Assembly (NCBI GenBank): GCA_024653345.1
Contig: JANLFV010000006.1
Coordinates: 17,061-81,060, forward strand
Reading direction: 5' to 3'
DNA: 64,000 bases
From: Candidatus Acetothermia bacterium
GTDB taxonomy: Bacteria; Bipolaricaulota; Bipolaricaulia; RBG-16-55-9; JANLFV01
Numbering within the stretch: the first letter of the stretch is position 1; every line of letters begins with the position of its first letter. Both the position numbers and the translations under genes were made by a program. Shown here one piece after another: positions 1-8,405 of this stretch. The notes under the pieces are model-generated. The model was not told where the DNA came from. It ran no database searches and saw only the letters and a list, made by a program, of their open reading frames with translations.

Positions 1-470
1 TCGAGGCTCATGGCCAGCTTCAAGATCACGAACGGCCGGCCGGTCGTGATGAACTTGAAGAACGGCTCGTTGAGCTTCCGCGCCTCCTCCGCCAGAACGC
101 CCTCGACCACCTCGATCCCCGCCTGGCGAAGCCGGGCAAGCCCTCGGCCGTCCACGAGAGGATTGGGGTCCCGGACCGCCACGATGACCCGCTTGATCCC
201 CGCGCCGATGATCCACTCGACGCACGGCGGGGTCTTCCCCCAGTGGACGCAGGGCTCTAAGGTCACATACAGGTCCGCGCCGCTCGCCTCCTCGCCCGCG
301 GCCTCCAGAGCGAGGACCTCGGCATGGGGCCCGCCGAACCGCTGGTGATAGCCTTCGCCGACGATCCGGCCACCCCTGACGATGACCGCCCCGACGAGCG
401 GATTGGGACTTGTCCAGCCCGCGCCGCGCTCGGCCAGCTCGAGCGCGCGGCGCATCAGCTCCTCAGCCAC
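1..470 (-). CDS. ribD: Riboflavin biosynthesis deaminase/reductase RibD, N-terminal part (cut by window edge)
   Basis: The visible 156 codons are the deaminase half of the bifunctional RibD, which deaminates the pyrimidine intermediate of riboflavin synthesis. The cytidine-deaminase-fold zinc site is plain: an HAE motif within FGGPHAE, followed by EPCVHWGKTPPC with its two cysteines. The start is taken as the GTG at 468-470, which overlaps the last codons of rpe; an in-frame ATG at 453-455 is an alternative. The reductase domain lies outside the window. It is the last visible gene of a yugP-rpe-ribD operon. Confidence 0.9.
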   Translation of the reverse strand, partial: MAEELMRRALELAERGAGWTSPNPLVGAVIVRGGRIVGEGYHQRFGGPHAEVLALEAAGEEASGADLYVTLEPCVHWGKTPPCVEWIIGAGIKRVIVAVRDPNPLVDGRGLARLRQAGIEVVEGVLAEEARKLNEPFFKFITTGRPFVILKLAMSL

Positions 471-1113
471 CGGCCGCCTGCCTCAGGGCCGCGACCGCCC
501 TCCGCCGGTCCCTCTGCCCGAAGATGGCCGTGCCCGCTACGATCACATCCGCGCCCGCGGCCACGATCTCGCGTATGTTGCCCTCGTTCACCCCGCCGTC
601 GACTGCGATCTCCACAGCAAGGGACCGCCGGTCGATCTCCCGCCGAAGAAGCCTTATCCTCTCCAAGGAATCGGGCAGGAACTCCTGCCCCCCGAAGCCG
701 GGCTCGACGCTCATCACCAGGACCAGATCTGCCTCCGGGAGAAGGTCGAAGACCGCCTCGACCGGGGTCCGCGGCTTGAGCGAGAGACCGCCCCTTGCGC
801 CGGCCCGCTTGATCTGGGCGATCAGCGGCCGGGGATCGGCGACGACCTCGATATGGAAGGTGATGGTATCGCCCGGCCTCACCAGGAAACTGTCGATATA
901 CCTTGCGGGGTCGGTGATCATGAGGTGGATGTTGAAGGGGGTCGTGCAGCCGTCGCGGAGGGCGTTGACCACCGGCGGGCCGATGGAGATGTTCGGGACG
1001 AAGTGGCCGTCCATGACATCAATGTGGAAGGAGTCGACCAGGCCGGCGACTTCGGCGATCTCCTCGCGGAGCCGGCCGAGGTCCGCGGCGAGGATCGAGG
1101 GGGCGAGCTTCAT
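463..1113 (-). CDS. rpe: Ribulose-phosphate 3-epimerase
   Basis: Interconverts ribulose 5-phosphate and xylulose 5-phosphate in the cytosolic pentose phosphate pathway. The 216 residues match the usual TIM-barrel length. Visible signatures are the N-terminal APSILAADLG strand, the metal and acid motif HIDVMDGHFVPN (residues 30-41), MSVEPGFGGQEF near residue 137, and VDGGVN near residue 171. It lies just downstream of the zinc protease gene, and its 3' end overlaps the GTG start of ribD, so the three are probably co-transcribed. Confidence 0.96.
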   Translation of the reverse strand: MKLAPSILAADLGRLREEIAEVAGLVDSFHIDVMDGHFVPNISIGPPVVNALRDGCTTPFNIHLMITDPARYIDSFLVRPGDTITFHIEVVADPRPLIAQIKRAGARGGLSLKPRTPVEAVFDLLPEADLVLVMSVEPGFGGQEFLPDSLERIRLLRREIDRRSLAVEIAVDGGVNEGNIREIVAAGADVIVAGTAIFGQRDRRRAVAALRQAAGG

Positions 1114-1119
1114 CGCGAC

Positions 1120-1791
1120 TCAGCGCCTGCGGCTGAGAAGGTAGAGCAGGGTCAGGACCGCGGTCGCGGCCGCTGCGACGTAGGTGAGGGCCGCCGCGCC
1201 GAGGACGCGCTTCACCGCTCCTAGCTCCTGCCCCGAGGTCACAAAACCTCCGTCCCGCAGGAGAGCGATCGCCCGCTGGCTGGCGTTGAACTCGACCGGG
1301 AGGGTCACGAGCGTGAACAGCACCGCCAGGGAGTAGGCGACGATCCCGGCGGTCACAAGCGGCGGCATCTGGAAGAAGAGCCCGAGGAAGAAGAGCGGGA
1401 GGGCCAGCTGCGACCCGAAGTTCGCCATGGGGACAATCGCCGTCCGGAGCTCCAGGGGCCTGTAGGCCCGGGCGTGCTGGATAGCGTGGCCCACCTCGTG
1501 GGCTGCCACTCCGAGGGCAGCGAGCGAGCGGCTCTCGGGGTTGGAGAGCCGGAGCGTCCTCGTCCGCGGATCATAATGGTCGGTCAAGGTGCCCTTGACC
1601 TGTTCGATCTTCACGTTCCCCAACCCCGCCCCGTCGAGGAGCCGACGGGCCAGCCGCTCCGCGGTCGTCCCGGAGGAGGCGTTGACTCGGGAGTATTGCG
1701 CGAAGGTGCTCTGGACCCGCCACTGGGCGTAGATGCCCAGCGCCAGCGCCGGAAGCAACATGATCAGGTAGAGAGGATCAAAGAGCCACAT
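1120..1791 (-). CDS. Membrane zinc metallopeptidase, YugP family
   Basis: A 223-residue integral-membrane protein with the metalloprotease motif HEVGH (about residues 98-102, in AAHEVGHAIQHA). Hydrophobic segments lie at the N-terminus (FDPLYLIMLLPALALGIYA), in the middle around residues 125-165, and at the C-terminus, which fits the YugP-like neutral zinc protease family. Physiological substrates of the family are not settled. The ATG at 1789-1791 is preferred over an upstream in-frame start because a promoter sits just in front of it. First gene of the yugP-rpe-ribD unit. Confidence 0.88.
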   Translation of the reverse strand: MWLFDPLYLIMLLPALALGIYAQWRVQSTFAQYSRVNASSGTTAERLARRLLDGAGLGNVKIEQVKGTLTDHYDPRTRTLRLSNPESRSLAALGVAAHEVGHAIQHARAYRPLELRTAIVPMANFGSQLALPLFFLGLFFQMPPLVTAGIVAYSLAVLFTLVTLPVEFNASQRAIALLRDGGFVTSGQELGAVKRVLGAAALTYVAAAATAVLTLLYLLSRRR

Positions 1792-1813
1792 AGTAGTCCG
1801 ATCACCGGGAAGG

Positions 1814-1842
1814 ATTATAGCAAAGGTCCGGGCGCACGGCAA
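1814..1842 (-). promoter_or_regulatory. Promoter for yugP-rpe-ribD
   Basis: Minus-strand -35 TTGCCG (1837-1842), a 17-base spacer, and -10 TATAAT (1814-1819). The predicted transcript starts near 1807, about 16 bases before the ATG at 1791. Confidence 0.75.
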
Positions 1843-1862
1843 GCACGAGCGGGGGAGGAGAC

Positions 1863-2174
1863 TCAGCCGGGGCAGACTCCTTCCAAGATCGCAATCTCCT
1901 CCTCCGTCAAGCCATACAGCCTGTAGCCGACCTGGTCGATCAGCCTATCGGTCAGCTCCAGCTTCTTCTTGAGCAGTAGGAGCTCCGCGAGGGCAGCCTC
2001 GTAGAATGTCTCTAATCGAGCGCAGAGGCTAGGAAGGGCTGCCCTGAAACACAATGCGTTATTCGCTTTGGTTTCGGAGTGGCGCAGGAGATGGCGCGAA
2101 CTAAGAGGATTCGCTTCTGGGTTCGTCCAGCCATCTCCCTCATGAAGGTCCTTAGGCCTGAACCAGATCGTCAT
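1863..2174 (-). pseudogene. Remnant of an N6-DNA methylase / type II restriction-modification protein C-terminus
   Basis: The last half of this 103-residue frame (ETFYEAALAEL..., LTDRLIDQVGYRLYGLTEEE) looks like the C-terminal end of large Eco57I-type methylase/restriction proteins, which commonly finish with 'LID.VYRLYGLTEEEI.I(V/L)EG'. The catalytic methylase region (NPPY and the AdoMet-binding motif) is absent. The first half resembles nothing I recognise. A decayed restriction-modification gene next to the ribosomal cluster is the simplest reading; a short expressed protein cannot be excluded. Confidence 0.5.
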
Positions 2175-2268
2175 GAATTCACGGCTTCGCCATGCCTGCC
2201 CAAGACACCGGTCGGCCGATTGTCAAGGGATGCGCTTGTAGGAGAGCCAGCAGCCTGAAGAGAGGCTC

Positions 2269-2631
2269 TCAGTTCTCCCGCTCGAGCCTTGCGATCTCCT
2301 CGTCGCTCAGGCCGAAGTAGTGGGCGAGCTCGTGGATGACCGTTTTCCGGACCTGCTCGCGGACCTCCTCCTCAGTCCGGCAGAGGGCTTCGATGTTCCT
2401 CTGATAGATATAGATCTGATCCGGAAAGGGATACCGCGCCCAGACGGACCGCTGGGTCTGGGGGACCCCGTGGTAGAGGCCGAGGAGGCTCCTCTTCCTG
2501 AAGCGCCCTCCCGCCTCGGGGCCGGGATAGTCCTCGACGATGATCGCGATGTTCTCCAGCCGGTCGCGAAAGGACTTGGGGAGGCTAGCCACGGCCTCCC
2601 CCACCAGCGCCTCGAACCTCGCGCGGTCCAA
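2269..2631 (-). CDS. Small zincin-like metallopeptidase family protein
   Basis: A 120-residue protein with the extended zinc motif HELAHYFGLSDEE (H100, E101, H104, D110), matching the widespread short 'metallopeptidase family' (zincin-like, PF06262 type), whose function is unknown. It starts two bases after the rplQ stop codon, so it is probably translated from the tail of the ribosomal protein transcript. No signal peptide or membrane segment is seen, so it should be cytosolic. Confidence 0.8.
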   Translation of the reverse strand: MDRARFEALVGEAVASLPKSFRDRLENIAIIVEDYPGPEAGGRFRKRSLLGLYHGVPQTQRSVWARYPFPDQIYIYQRNIEALCRTEEEVREQVRKTVIHELAHYFGLSDEEIARLEREN

Positions 2632-2633
2632 CC

Positions 2634-2990
2634 CTAGACGAGCATCAGGCGGGCCATCTCCGCGCCGTCACCCTGACGCGGCCCGAGCTTGATGACCCGC
2701 GTATAGCCGCCGCTCTGGTCTCTATACTGCGGGCCGATCTCCTCGAAGAGGAGCTTCACCACTTCCTTGTCCTGGAGGAACTGGAAGGCCAGCCGCCGGG
2801 CATGGGTGTCCTCCGGCCCGCGGCGGGCCAGGGTGATCAGCCGCTCGATCTCCCTCTGGGCCTCCTTGGCCTTGGCTAGGGTGGTGTCGACCTTGCGGTG
2901 CTGGATCAGCCCCTTGGCCAGGCTCACCAGAAGGCTCTCCCGCTCCTCATGAGGGCGGGAGAGCTTCCGCCCCTGCTTACGATGGCGCAT
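2634..2990 (-). CDS. rplQ: Large-subunit ribosomal protein L17
   Basis: The 118-residue sequence begins MRHRKQGRKLSRPHEERESLL and contains the conserved VDTTLAKAKE segment, standard for bacterial L17, which contacts 23S rRNA near the peptide exit tunnel. It follows rpoA in the usual alpha-operon order, with the two frames overlapping by 14 bases. The C-terminal extension found in some L17 proteins is absent. Confidence 0.97.
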   Translation of the reverse strand: MRHRKQGRKLSRPHEERESLLVSLAKGLIQHRKVDTTLAKAKEAQREIERLITLARRGPEDTHARRLAFQFLQDKEVVKLLFEEIGPQYRDQSGGYTRVIKLGPRQGDGAEMARLMLV

Positions 2991-3924
2991 TCTTCTTCCT
3001 CTCCTTCTCGCTCCTCAGGGAGTAGCCCAGCTCCTCCAGCCTTCGCTCGACCTTCTCCAGGGTCTTCTCCCCGAACCCGTGGATGTCGGAGATCTCCTCC
3101 CGGCTCTTCTGGAGGAGGTCCTTGAGGGTGATCACGCCCCGGCTCTCTAGCAGGTTGCAGGCGCGGTGGTCGAAGTCCAGCTTCACCAGGGGCATGGAGA
3201 ACTCCTCCGGCTCCTCGATCACCACCGGCTTCCCCAGGGGGTGGAGGGCGAACTCGTGCAGGATCTGGAAGTGCTCGATCAGGATCTGCGAGGCCATGCT
3301 GAGGGCCTCCTCGGGCCTCACCCCGCGGTTCGTCTCGATCTCCAGGATCAGCCGGTCGTAGTCTGTCCGCTCGCCCACGCGGGTCGGCTCGACCTTGAAG
3401 TTCGCCAGCTTCACCGGGGAGAAGTCGGAGTCAACGGGGATCACACCCAGGGGCATGTCCTTCCGCTTATTCCGCTCCGCGGGGCGGTAGCCGACCCCCG
3501 ACTCGACCTCCAGCTCGGCCTTCAGCTTCCCCTTCTCGTCGAGGGTCGCGATGTGCAGCTCGGGGTTGAGGATCTCCACATTCTGGGGCGCGTCGATCTG
3601 GCCGGCGGTCACCTCCCCCGGCCCTTCGGCCTCGAGCTGGAGCCGGGCCTCCTCATCGTTCGGCATCCGGATCGCCAACCCCTTGAGGTTGAGGATGATC
3701 TCGAGGAGGTCCTCCTTCACCCCGCTGATCGTGTCATACTCGTGGTAGTGGCCATCGAACCGGACGCGGACGACCGCCGCGCCGCGGATCGAGGAGAGGA
3801 GGACCCGCCGGAGCGGGTTCCCGATCGTCACCCCGTAGCCCCGCTCCAGTGGCTCGATCACGATCCGCGCCCGGCTGTCGGTCAGCTCTTCAATCTTAAT
3901 CTCGGGCTTTACTGCCTGCTCCAT
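2977..3924 (-). CDS. rpoA: RNA polymerase alpha subunit
   Basis: The 315-residue alpha subunit has an N-terminal dimerisation domain (ERGYGVTIGNPLRRVLLSS near residues 30-48) and a C-terminal DNA- and activator-binding domain from about residue 240 (the HRACNLLESRGVITLKDLL region followed by a GFGEKTLEKV hairpin). The start is the ATG at 3922-3924, preceded by AAGGAG; a longer upstream frame runs back through rpsD and is rejected. It sits between rpsD and rplQ, as in most alpha operons. Confidence 0.97.
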   Translation of the reverse strand: MEQAVKPEIKIEELTDSRARIVIEPLERGYGVTIGNPLRRVLLSSIRGAAVVRVRFDGHYHEYDTISGVKEDLLEIILNLKGLAIRMPNDEEARLQLEAEGPGEVTAGQIDAPQNVEILNPELHIATLDEKGKLKAELEVESGVGYRPAERNKRKDMPLGVIPVDSDFSPVKLANFKVEPTRVGERTDYDRLILEIETNRGVRPEEALSMASQILIEHFQILHEFALHPLGKPVVIEEPEEFSMPLVKLDFDHRACNLLESRGVITLKDLLQKSREEISDIHGFGEKTLEKVERRLEELGYSLRSEKERKKNAPS

Positions 3925-3956
3925 CTCGTTGCTCCTTAGCGCTGTTGTGGGGAGAC

Positions 3957-4586
3957 CTAGCGCGAGTAGTATTCCACGATCAGGTTCGCCTGAATGGTTT
4001 GCTCGACCTCTGCCGGGTCGGGCGCGCTGACCACCCGGACCTGGCCGTCCAGCCGCTCCAGCCAAGAGGGGAGCGAGCCCTTCTGTTCGGCCATCGCCGC
4101 CAGCAGCTCCTTGATCCCCCGCTTCCCTAGAGAGCCCTCTTGGAGAGCGATCACATCCCCCTCCTTTGTCAGGTAAGAGGGGATGTCCACCTTCCGGTCA
4201 TTGACCGAGAAGTGGCCATGGCGGATGAGCTGGCGGGCCTGGTTCCGGGAGTTCGCGAAGCCCGCGCGGTAGACGACATTGTCGAGCCGCCGCTCCAGGA
4301 GCTGGATGAGATAGTCACCGGTTACGCCCTTCTTCTTCTTGGCCAGCTCGACATACCGGCGGAACTGCTCCTCGCGGAGACGGTAGATCCGGCGGGCCTT
4401 CTGCTTCTCCCGGAGGTGGATCGCATACTGCGAGGCCTTCCCGAACCGACGCCGGCCGCGCATCCCCGGCGGGCCGGAGCGGCGCTCGACGGGGCACTTG
4501 TCGGTGTAGCACTTCAGCCCCTTGAGGAAGAGCTTCTCCCCCTCGCGGCGACAGGCGCGGCACTTGGCCTCAGTATCCCTACCCAT
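3957..4586 (-). CDS. rpsD: Small-subunit ribosomal protein S4, zinc-binding form
   Basis: A 209-residue S4, the primary 16S rRNA-binding protein that nucleates assembly of the 30S body. The N-terminus has four cysteines in the zinc pattern C9-x2-C12-x13-C26-x4-C31 (CRACRREG... CYTDKC). The S4 RNA-binding domain follows ([29 protein letters not shown]). In many species S4 represses the alpha operon, but no S4-binding pseudoknot was identified here. Confidence 0.97.
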   Translation of the reverse strand: MGRDTEAKCRACRREGEKLFLKGLKCYTDKCPVERRSGPPGMRGRRRFGKASQYAIHLREKQKARRIYRLREEQFRRYVELAKKKKGVTGDYLIQLLERRLDNVVYRAGFANSRNQARQLIRHGHFSVNDRKVDIPSYLTKEGDVIALQEGSLGKRGIKELLAAMAEQKGSLPSWLERLDGQVRVVSAPDPAEVEQTIQANLIVEYYSR

Positions 4587-4621
4587 CGACGGAGACCTCC
4601 TTCGCTCTCGCTGCGATCGGC

Positions 4622-4948
4622 CTAGTTATGGGCGACGGGCGTGACATTCTTCACCTCTTCTACCCTAATCCCCGAGCCGCGGAGGGTCTGGATCACCGAG
4701 TTCCGCCCCGCGCCCGAGCCATTGACGAGCACGACGACCGAGCGGACCCCGAACTCCCGCATCCGCTCGAGCAGCCGTTCCGCGGCCGTCTGGGCCGCGT
4801 AGGGCGTCCCCTTCCGCGATCCCTTGAACCCGACCACCCCGGGGCTGATCCAGGTGAGGACCGCCCCCTCAGTGTCGGTGAGGGTGAGGATCGTGTTGTT
4901 GTAGGTGGAGTGGACATAGAGCCGCGCGCGCTCGACCTTTCTCGCCAT
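4622..4948 (-). CDS. rpsK: Small-subunit ribosomal protein S11, lacking the usual C-terminal tail
   Basis: S11 lines the 30S platform at the mRNA exit. The core is intact ([43 protein letters not shown]). The protein is only 108 residues, against about 129 usually. It lacks a long basic N-terminus and stops at VTPVAHN, where family members continue with a basic GCRPPKRRR-like tail. The stop is an in-frame TAG and no tail-like residues follow it. It lies between rpsM and rpsD. Confidence 0.95.
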   Translation of the reverse strand: MARKVERARLYVHSTYNNTILTLTDTEGAVLTWISPGVVGFKGSRKGTPYAAQTAAERLLERMREFGVRSVVVLVNGSGAGRNSVIQTLRGSGIRVEEVKNVTPVAHN

Positions 4949-4962
4949 AGGCTAGTGCTCCT

Positions 4963-5331
4963 TCACTTCTTCTTCCCGGCCTTCGCCGGCCGCGGGCCCT
5001 TCCAGGTCCGGGCGTTCGAGCGGGTCCGCTGCCCGCGGACCGGGAGCCCGACCTTGTGCCTCAGCCCGCGGTAGCAGTTGATGTCCTTCAACCGCTGGAC
5101 ATCCCCGCGGACCCTCCGCCGCAGGTCGCCCTCGACCACATACTTCCCTTCGATCTCCCGCCGCAGCTCGGCGATCTCGTCCTCGGACAGCTCCCGGACA
5201 CGCTTGGTGGGGGGAATCCGCGTGGCGCTCAGGATCCGCTGCGCCAGCGGTCTCCCCACCCCGTAGATGTAGGTCAGGGCAATCTCGACCGGCTTGCTAT
5301 CCGGCAGATCGGCTCCGGCAATCCGTGCCAT
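4963..5331 (-). CDS. rpsM: Small-subunit ribosomal protein S13
   Basis: A 122-residue S13 of the 30S head, forming intersubunit bridges with L5. It begins [21 protein letters not shown] and ends with the basic tail containing [19 protein letters not shown]. It follows rpmJ with a six-base gap and precedes rpsK, the standard order. Confidence 0.98.
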   Translation of the reverse strand: MARIAGADLPDSKPVEIALTYIYGVGRPLAQRILSATRIPPTKRVRELSEDEIAELRREIEGKYVVEGDLRRRVRGDVQRLKDINCYRGLRHKVGLPVRGQRTRSNARTWKGPRPAKAGKKK

Positions 5332-5337
5332 CCGCGA

Positions 5338-5451
5338 TCACCCCTGCCTCTGCTTGTGTTTGCGATTCCGGCAGATCACCATCAGTCTCCCATGCCGCTT
5401 GATCAGCTTGCAGTTGTCGCACATCTTCTTCACTGAGCTTCGCACCTTCAT
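5338..5451 (-). CDS. rpmJ: Large-subunit ribosomal protein L36
   Basis: A 37-codon frame beginning [19 protein letters not shown] and ending [10 protein letters not shown]. It has the canonical L36 zinc site C11-x2-C14-x12-C27 followed by a histidine, making it the zinc-binding form. It sits between infA and rpsM, the expected alpha-operon position. Nothing is odd about it except its short length, normal for L36. Confidence 0.96.
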   Translation of the reverse strand: MKVRSSVKKMCDNCKLIKRHGRLMVICRNRKHKQRQG

Positions 5452-5466
5452 CCTCGATCACCCGCT

Positions 5467-5685
5467 CTAGCTCTCACGGTAGATGATCCGCCCCTTGGTG
5501 AGGTCGTAGGGCGAGAACTCCACAATCACCCTGTCCCCGTTGAGGATCCGGATGTAGTGCTTCCGCATCCTCCCGGAGATGTGACAGAGGGCCTCCTGGC
5601 CATCCTCGAAGCGGACCTTAAACATCGAGCTCGGATAGGCCTCGATCACCTCGCCGCGCTTGCGAATGAAGCCGCTCTTCGCGAC
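5467..5685 (-). CDS. infA: Translation initiation factor IF-1, apparent non-canonical start codon
   Basis: IF-1 occupies the 30S A site during initiation. The OB-fold core is clear ([44 protein letters not shown]). The nearest ordinary start, a GTG at 5647-5649, gives only 60 residues and removes the first strand. In-frame sequence upstream reads (V)[19 protein letters not shown], which aligns with the usual MAKEE-IEVEG start and gives exactly the family length of 72. The first codon would be GTC (5683-5685), six bases after an AGGAGG (about 5692-5697). Either GTC or the rare ATT at 5665-5667 is used, or the base is an error for GTG. Confidence 0.85.
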   Translation of the reverse strand, partial: VAKSGFIRKRGEVIEAYPSSMFKVRFEDGQEALCHISGRMRKHYIRILNGDRVIVEFSPYDLTKGRIIYRES

Positions 5686-6440
5686 CTGGCACCTCCTCTG
5701 GTCAGGATCTCCGGCCCCTCGGCCGTGACCAGGACCATCTCCTCGAAGTGCGCCGCCAGCCCGCCACGGGGGGTCACCGCAGTCCAGCCGTCCGCGAGGA
5801 GCTCGACCTCCCCCTCGTCCTCCTTAACCATCGGCTCCAGGCAGAGGACCATTCCCGGCCGGAGCCGCGGCCCTCGCCCCGGAAGGCCGAAGTTGGGGAT
5901 CTCCGGGTCCTCGTGGAGCTGCCGCCCGATCCCGTGACCTGCATAGCGCCTCACTACCGAATAACCCTGTGACTCCACATAAGAGCAGATGGCGAAGGAA
6001 ATATCCGAGACATGATTGCCCGCACACGCAGCGGCGATCCCGCGCTCGAGCGCCTCTTGCGCTACCTCGAGCAGGCGAGCCGCGCGCGGGCTCCCCGGCC
6101 CGATGAGCACCGTCGTGGCACCATCGGCGTAGAAGCCCCGTCGATAGAGACCTAAGTCGAGTGAGAGGAGATCTCCTTCCTGCAATATTCTATCATCTCG
6201 GGGGATGCCGTGCACCACCTCGTCGTTGAGCGAGGCACAGAGCGTCTTCGGATATCCCCGATAGCCCTTGAATGCCGGGACGCCCCCGGCGCGGCGGATC
6301 ATCCTCTCCGCCAAGCGGTCGAGCTGGGCCGTGGAGAGCCCGGGCGCGGCTTGCTCCGTCAACTCCTCGAGGATCTCCGCCAAGAGGCGGGCGTTCTCCC
6401 GGATGATCCGAATCTCTCGCTCTGACTTGATGCTAATCAT
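5646..6440 (-). CDS. map: Methionine aminopeptidase type I
   Basis: Removes the initiator methionine from nascent proteins in the cytosol. The pita-bread fold metal ligands are visible: [18 protein letters not shown] (two aspartates), [15 protein letters not shown] (histidine), and glutamates in [13 protein letters not shown] and HFEEMVLV. At 264 residues it is slightly long. The last 16 or so residues, rich in Arg, Ala and Ser, overlap the start of infA by about 40 bases if IF-1 begins at 5685. The start overlaps the adk stop by four bases (ATGA). Confidence 0.96.
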   Translation of the reverse strand: MISIKSEREIRIIRENARLLAEILEELTEQAAPGLSTAQLDRLAERMIRRAGGVPAFKGYRGYPKTLCASLNDEVVHGIPRDDRILQEGDLLSLDLGLYRRGFYADGATTVLIGPGSPRAARLLEVAQEALERGIAAACAGNHVSDISFAICSYVESQGYSVVRRYAGHGIGRQLHEDPEIPNFGLPGRGPRLRPGMVLCLEPMVKEDEGEVELLADGWTAVTPRGGLAAHFEEMVLVTAEGPEILTRGGARSRRAASFASAAR

Positions 6441-7096
6441 CTTCCTTCTTCCAGGAGGCGGAGCGCCTCCTGGAAGACCTCCTCGATGGCTCGGCCTCCC
6501 TCGACCTCGACGAGCAGGCCTCGCTGGCGGTAGAACTCGCGGAGCGGCGCGGTCTGGGCCTCGTAGACCCGATACCGGCGGCGGATGACCTCCGGGGTAT
6601 CATCATCGCGCTGGATCAGCCGCCCGCCGCAGGCGTCACAGACCCCTGGAACCCGCGGAGGATTGGAGACGAGGTTATAGTTCCGGCCGCAGTCGGCGCA
6701 GACCCGTCGCGCGGTGAGCCGCCGGACGGTCTCCTCCTCGGAGAGACGGATGCTGAGGACCCGCTCCACCTTGGCGATCCTCTCCAGCGCCTCGGCCTGG
6801 TTCGTCGTCCTCGGGAAGCCGTCGAGGAGGAACCGGCCATCGAGCCGGGAATCGAGCATCTCGATCATCAGTTCGTCCGGGACCAGCTCACCGCGGTCCA
6901 TATAGGCCCGGGCCTTCTTTCCCAGCTCGGTCCCCTGCTGGACCTCCTCGCGGAGGATCTCCCCAGTCGAGATGTGCTTCAACCCCAGCCGAGCGGCCAA
7001 GAGGGCCGCCTGGGTCCCCTTCCCCGCCCCGGGGGGGCCGAGAAGGACGATCCCCGAGGGCAGGTCCCGCGAGAGGCGGCGCGCTTCCCGGCTCAT
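6437..7096 (-). CDS. adk: Adenylate kinase, zinc-LID form
   Basis: Catalyses ATP + AMP = 2 ADP. The P-loop GPPGAGKGTQ is near residues 20-29, the AMP-binding segment STGEILREEV follows, and FLLDGFPRT is the conserved arginine motif. The LID domain has four cysteines in two CxxC pairs (CADC ... CDAC), so it probably binds structural zinc. The 219-residue length is typical. It overlaps secY and map by four bases each, the usual secY-adk-map order. Confidence 0.97.
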   Translation of the reverse strand: MSREARRLSRDLPSGIVLLGPPGAGKGTQAALLAARLGLKHISTGEILREEVQQGTELGKKARAYMDRGELVPDELMIEMLDSRLDGRFLLDGFPRTTNQAEALERIAKVERVLSIRLSEEETVRRLTARRVCADCGRNYNLVSNPPRVPGVCDACGGRLIQRDDDTPEVIRRRYRVYEAQTAPLREFYRQRGLLVEVEGGRAIEEVFQEALRLLEEGR

Positions 7097-8403
7097 AGCC
7101 TCCTCCCCAGGATCGCGCCCTTCTTGATCAAGCTCTCGTATTGCCGCTCGACCATGTGGGCCTCGATCTGCTTCATCATGTCCACCCCGACGCCGACGAC
7201 GATCAGCAGCGATGTCCCGCCGATCCAGATCCCGCTGATCCCGCTCGCCCCAATGATCAGGTAGGGGAGGATGGCGATGATCGTGAGGAAGAGAGCGCCG
7301 ATGAGCAGGACGCGGTTGATGATCCTGGTGATGTAGTCAGATGTATAGCGCCCGGGCCTGATCCCGGGGATGAAGCCGCCCCACTTTCGCAGGTTCTCCG
7401 AGACATCGCGGGGGTCGAAGATGATCGCGCTGTAGAAGTAAGTGAAGAAGATGATCAACAGCGCATAGGCGCCGAGATAGGCGGCGCTCCCCTCGCCCAC
7501 ATAGCTCCGCAGCCACTGGATGCCGGGGATGAAGTTGATCACCGTGAGCGGGAGGGCCAGGAGGGCCGAGGCGAAGATGATCGGGATGACCCCGCCCTGG
7601 TTGATCGCGATCGGGAGGTAGGTCGACTGCCCCCCATAGACCCGGCCCTGGACGATCCTCTTGGCATACTGGATCTCGATCTTACGCGCCCCGAGCTGGA
7701 CGAGGACGATCCCCGCGGTCACCCCGATGAAGACGATGATCAGTGCCAGAGCCCAGAAGGGGTTCGTGCCGCTGGTGATCGCCAGATAAGTGGAGGCCAC
7801 ATAGTCGGGGAACTGTGAGATGATCCCGAGCATGATGATCATCGAGACGCCGTTCCCGATGCCGTTCTCCGTGATCCGCTCCCCCAGCCACATCAGGAAG
7901 ATCGTCCCGGCGACCATGGAGATGATGGAGATGATGTAGAAGGGGATTTTCAGCTCGCCCGCCTTCAGCAGCCCCTGGTTGACGATGATGTAGCTATAGC
8001 CGAAGGCCTGAATAAAGGCTAACAGAACGGTGGCGTAGCGGGTCCAGCGGGTGATGATCTTCCGCCCCTCGTCCCCTTGCTGCTGGAGCTCCTTGAGGCG
8101 GGGGATGATTGGGACGAGCAGGCTGAAGATGATCGAGGCGTTGATGTAGGGGACGACGCCGAGGGCGAAGAGGGAGAATCTCTCCAGTCCCCCGCCGCTG
8201 AACATGTTGAGCAGGCCGAAGATCCCCCCGCCCAATCCCTGGAAGAACCCGGCAAAGGCACTCAGGTCCACCCCCGGGACGGGGATCGCCACCCCGAGGC
8301 GGAAGACGACGATCGCGCCCAGGGTGAAGAGCGCGCGCTTCTTGACCTCGGGGATGCTGAAGGCCTCAAAGACGCTCCGCCACAGGCTTACTCTCTGGGC
8401 CAT
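7093..8403 (-). CDS. secY: Preprotein translocase subunit SecY
   Basis: The central pore subunit of the SecYEG inner-membrane channel. The sequence has about ten hydrophobic segments, the conserved plug-region sequence with VPGVDLSAFAGFFQ, and loops containing GERITENGIGNG and the C5-loop motif PGIRPGRYTSDYI. The ATG at 8401-8403 is chosen because GGAGG lies seven bases upstream; an in-frame GTG six bases earlier overlaps rplO. Length is 436 residues, normal for bacteria. Confidence 0.97.
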   Translation of the reverse strand: MAQRVSLWRSVFEAFSIPEVKKRALFTLGAIVVFRLGVAIPVPGVDLSAFAGFFQGLGGGIFGLLNMFSGGGLERFSLFALGVVPYINASIIFSLLVPIIPRLKELQQQGDEGRKIITRWTRYATVLLAFIQAFGYSYIIVNQGLLKAGELKIPFYIISIISMVAGTIFLMWLGERITENGIGNGVSMIIMLGIISQFPDYVASTYLAITSGTNPFWALALIIVFIGVTAGIVLVQLGARKIEIQYAKRIVQGRVYGGQSTYLPIAINQGGVIPIIFASALLALPLTVINFIPGIQWLRSYVGEGSAAYLGAYALLIIFFTYFYSAIIFDPRDVSENLRKWGGFIPGIRPGRYTSDYITRIINRVLLIGALFLTIIAILPYLIIGASGISGIWIGGTSLLIVVGVGVDMMKQIEAHMVERQYESLIKKGAILGRRL

Positions 8404-8405
8404 GA

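Noticed and set aside
2977-4065. Longer rpoA start reaching back into rpsD
   Set aside because: The extra N-terminal residues are out-of-frame rpsD sequence; the ATG at 3924 has a good ribosome-binding site and gives the normal 315 residues.
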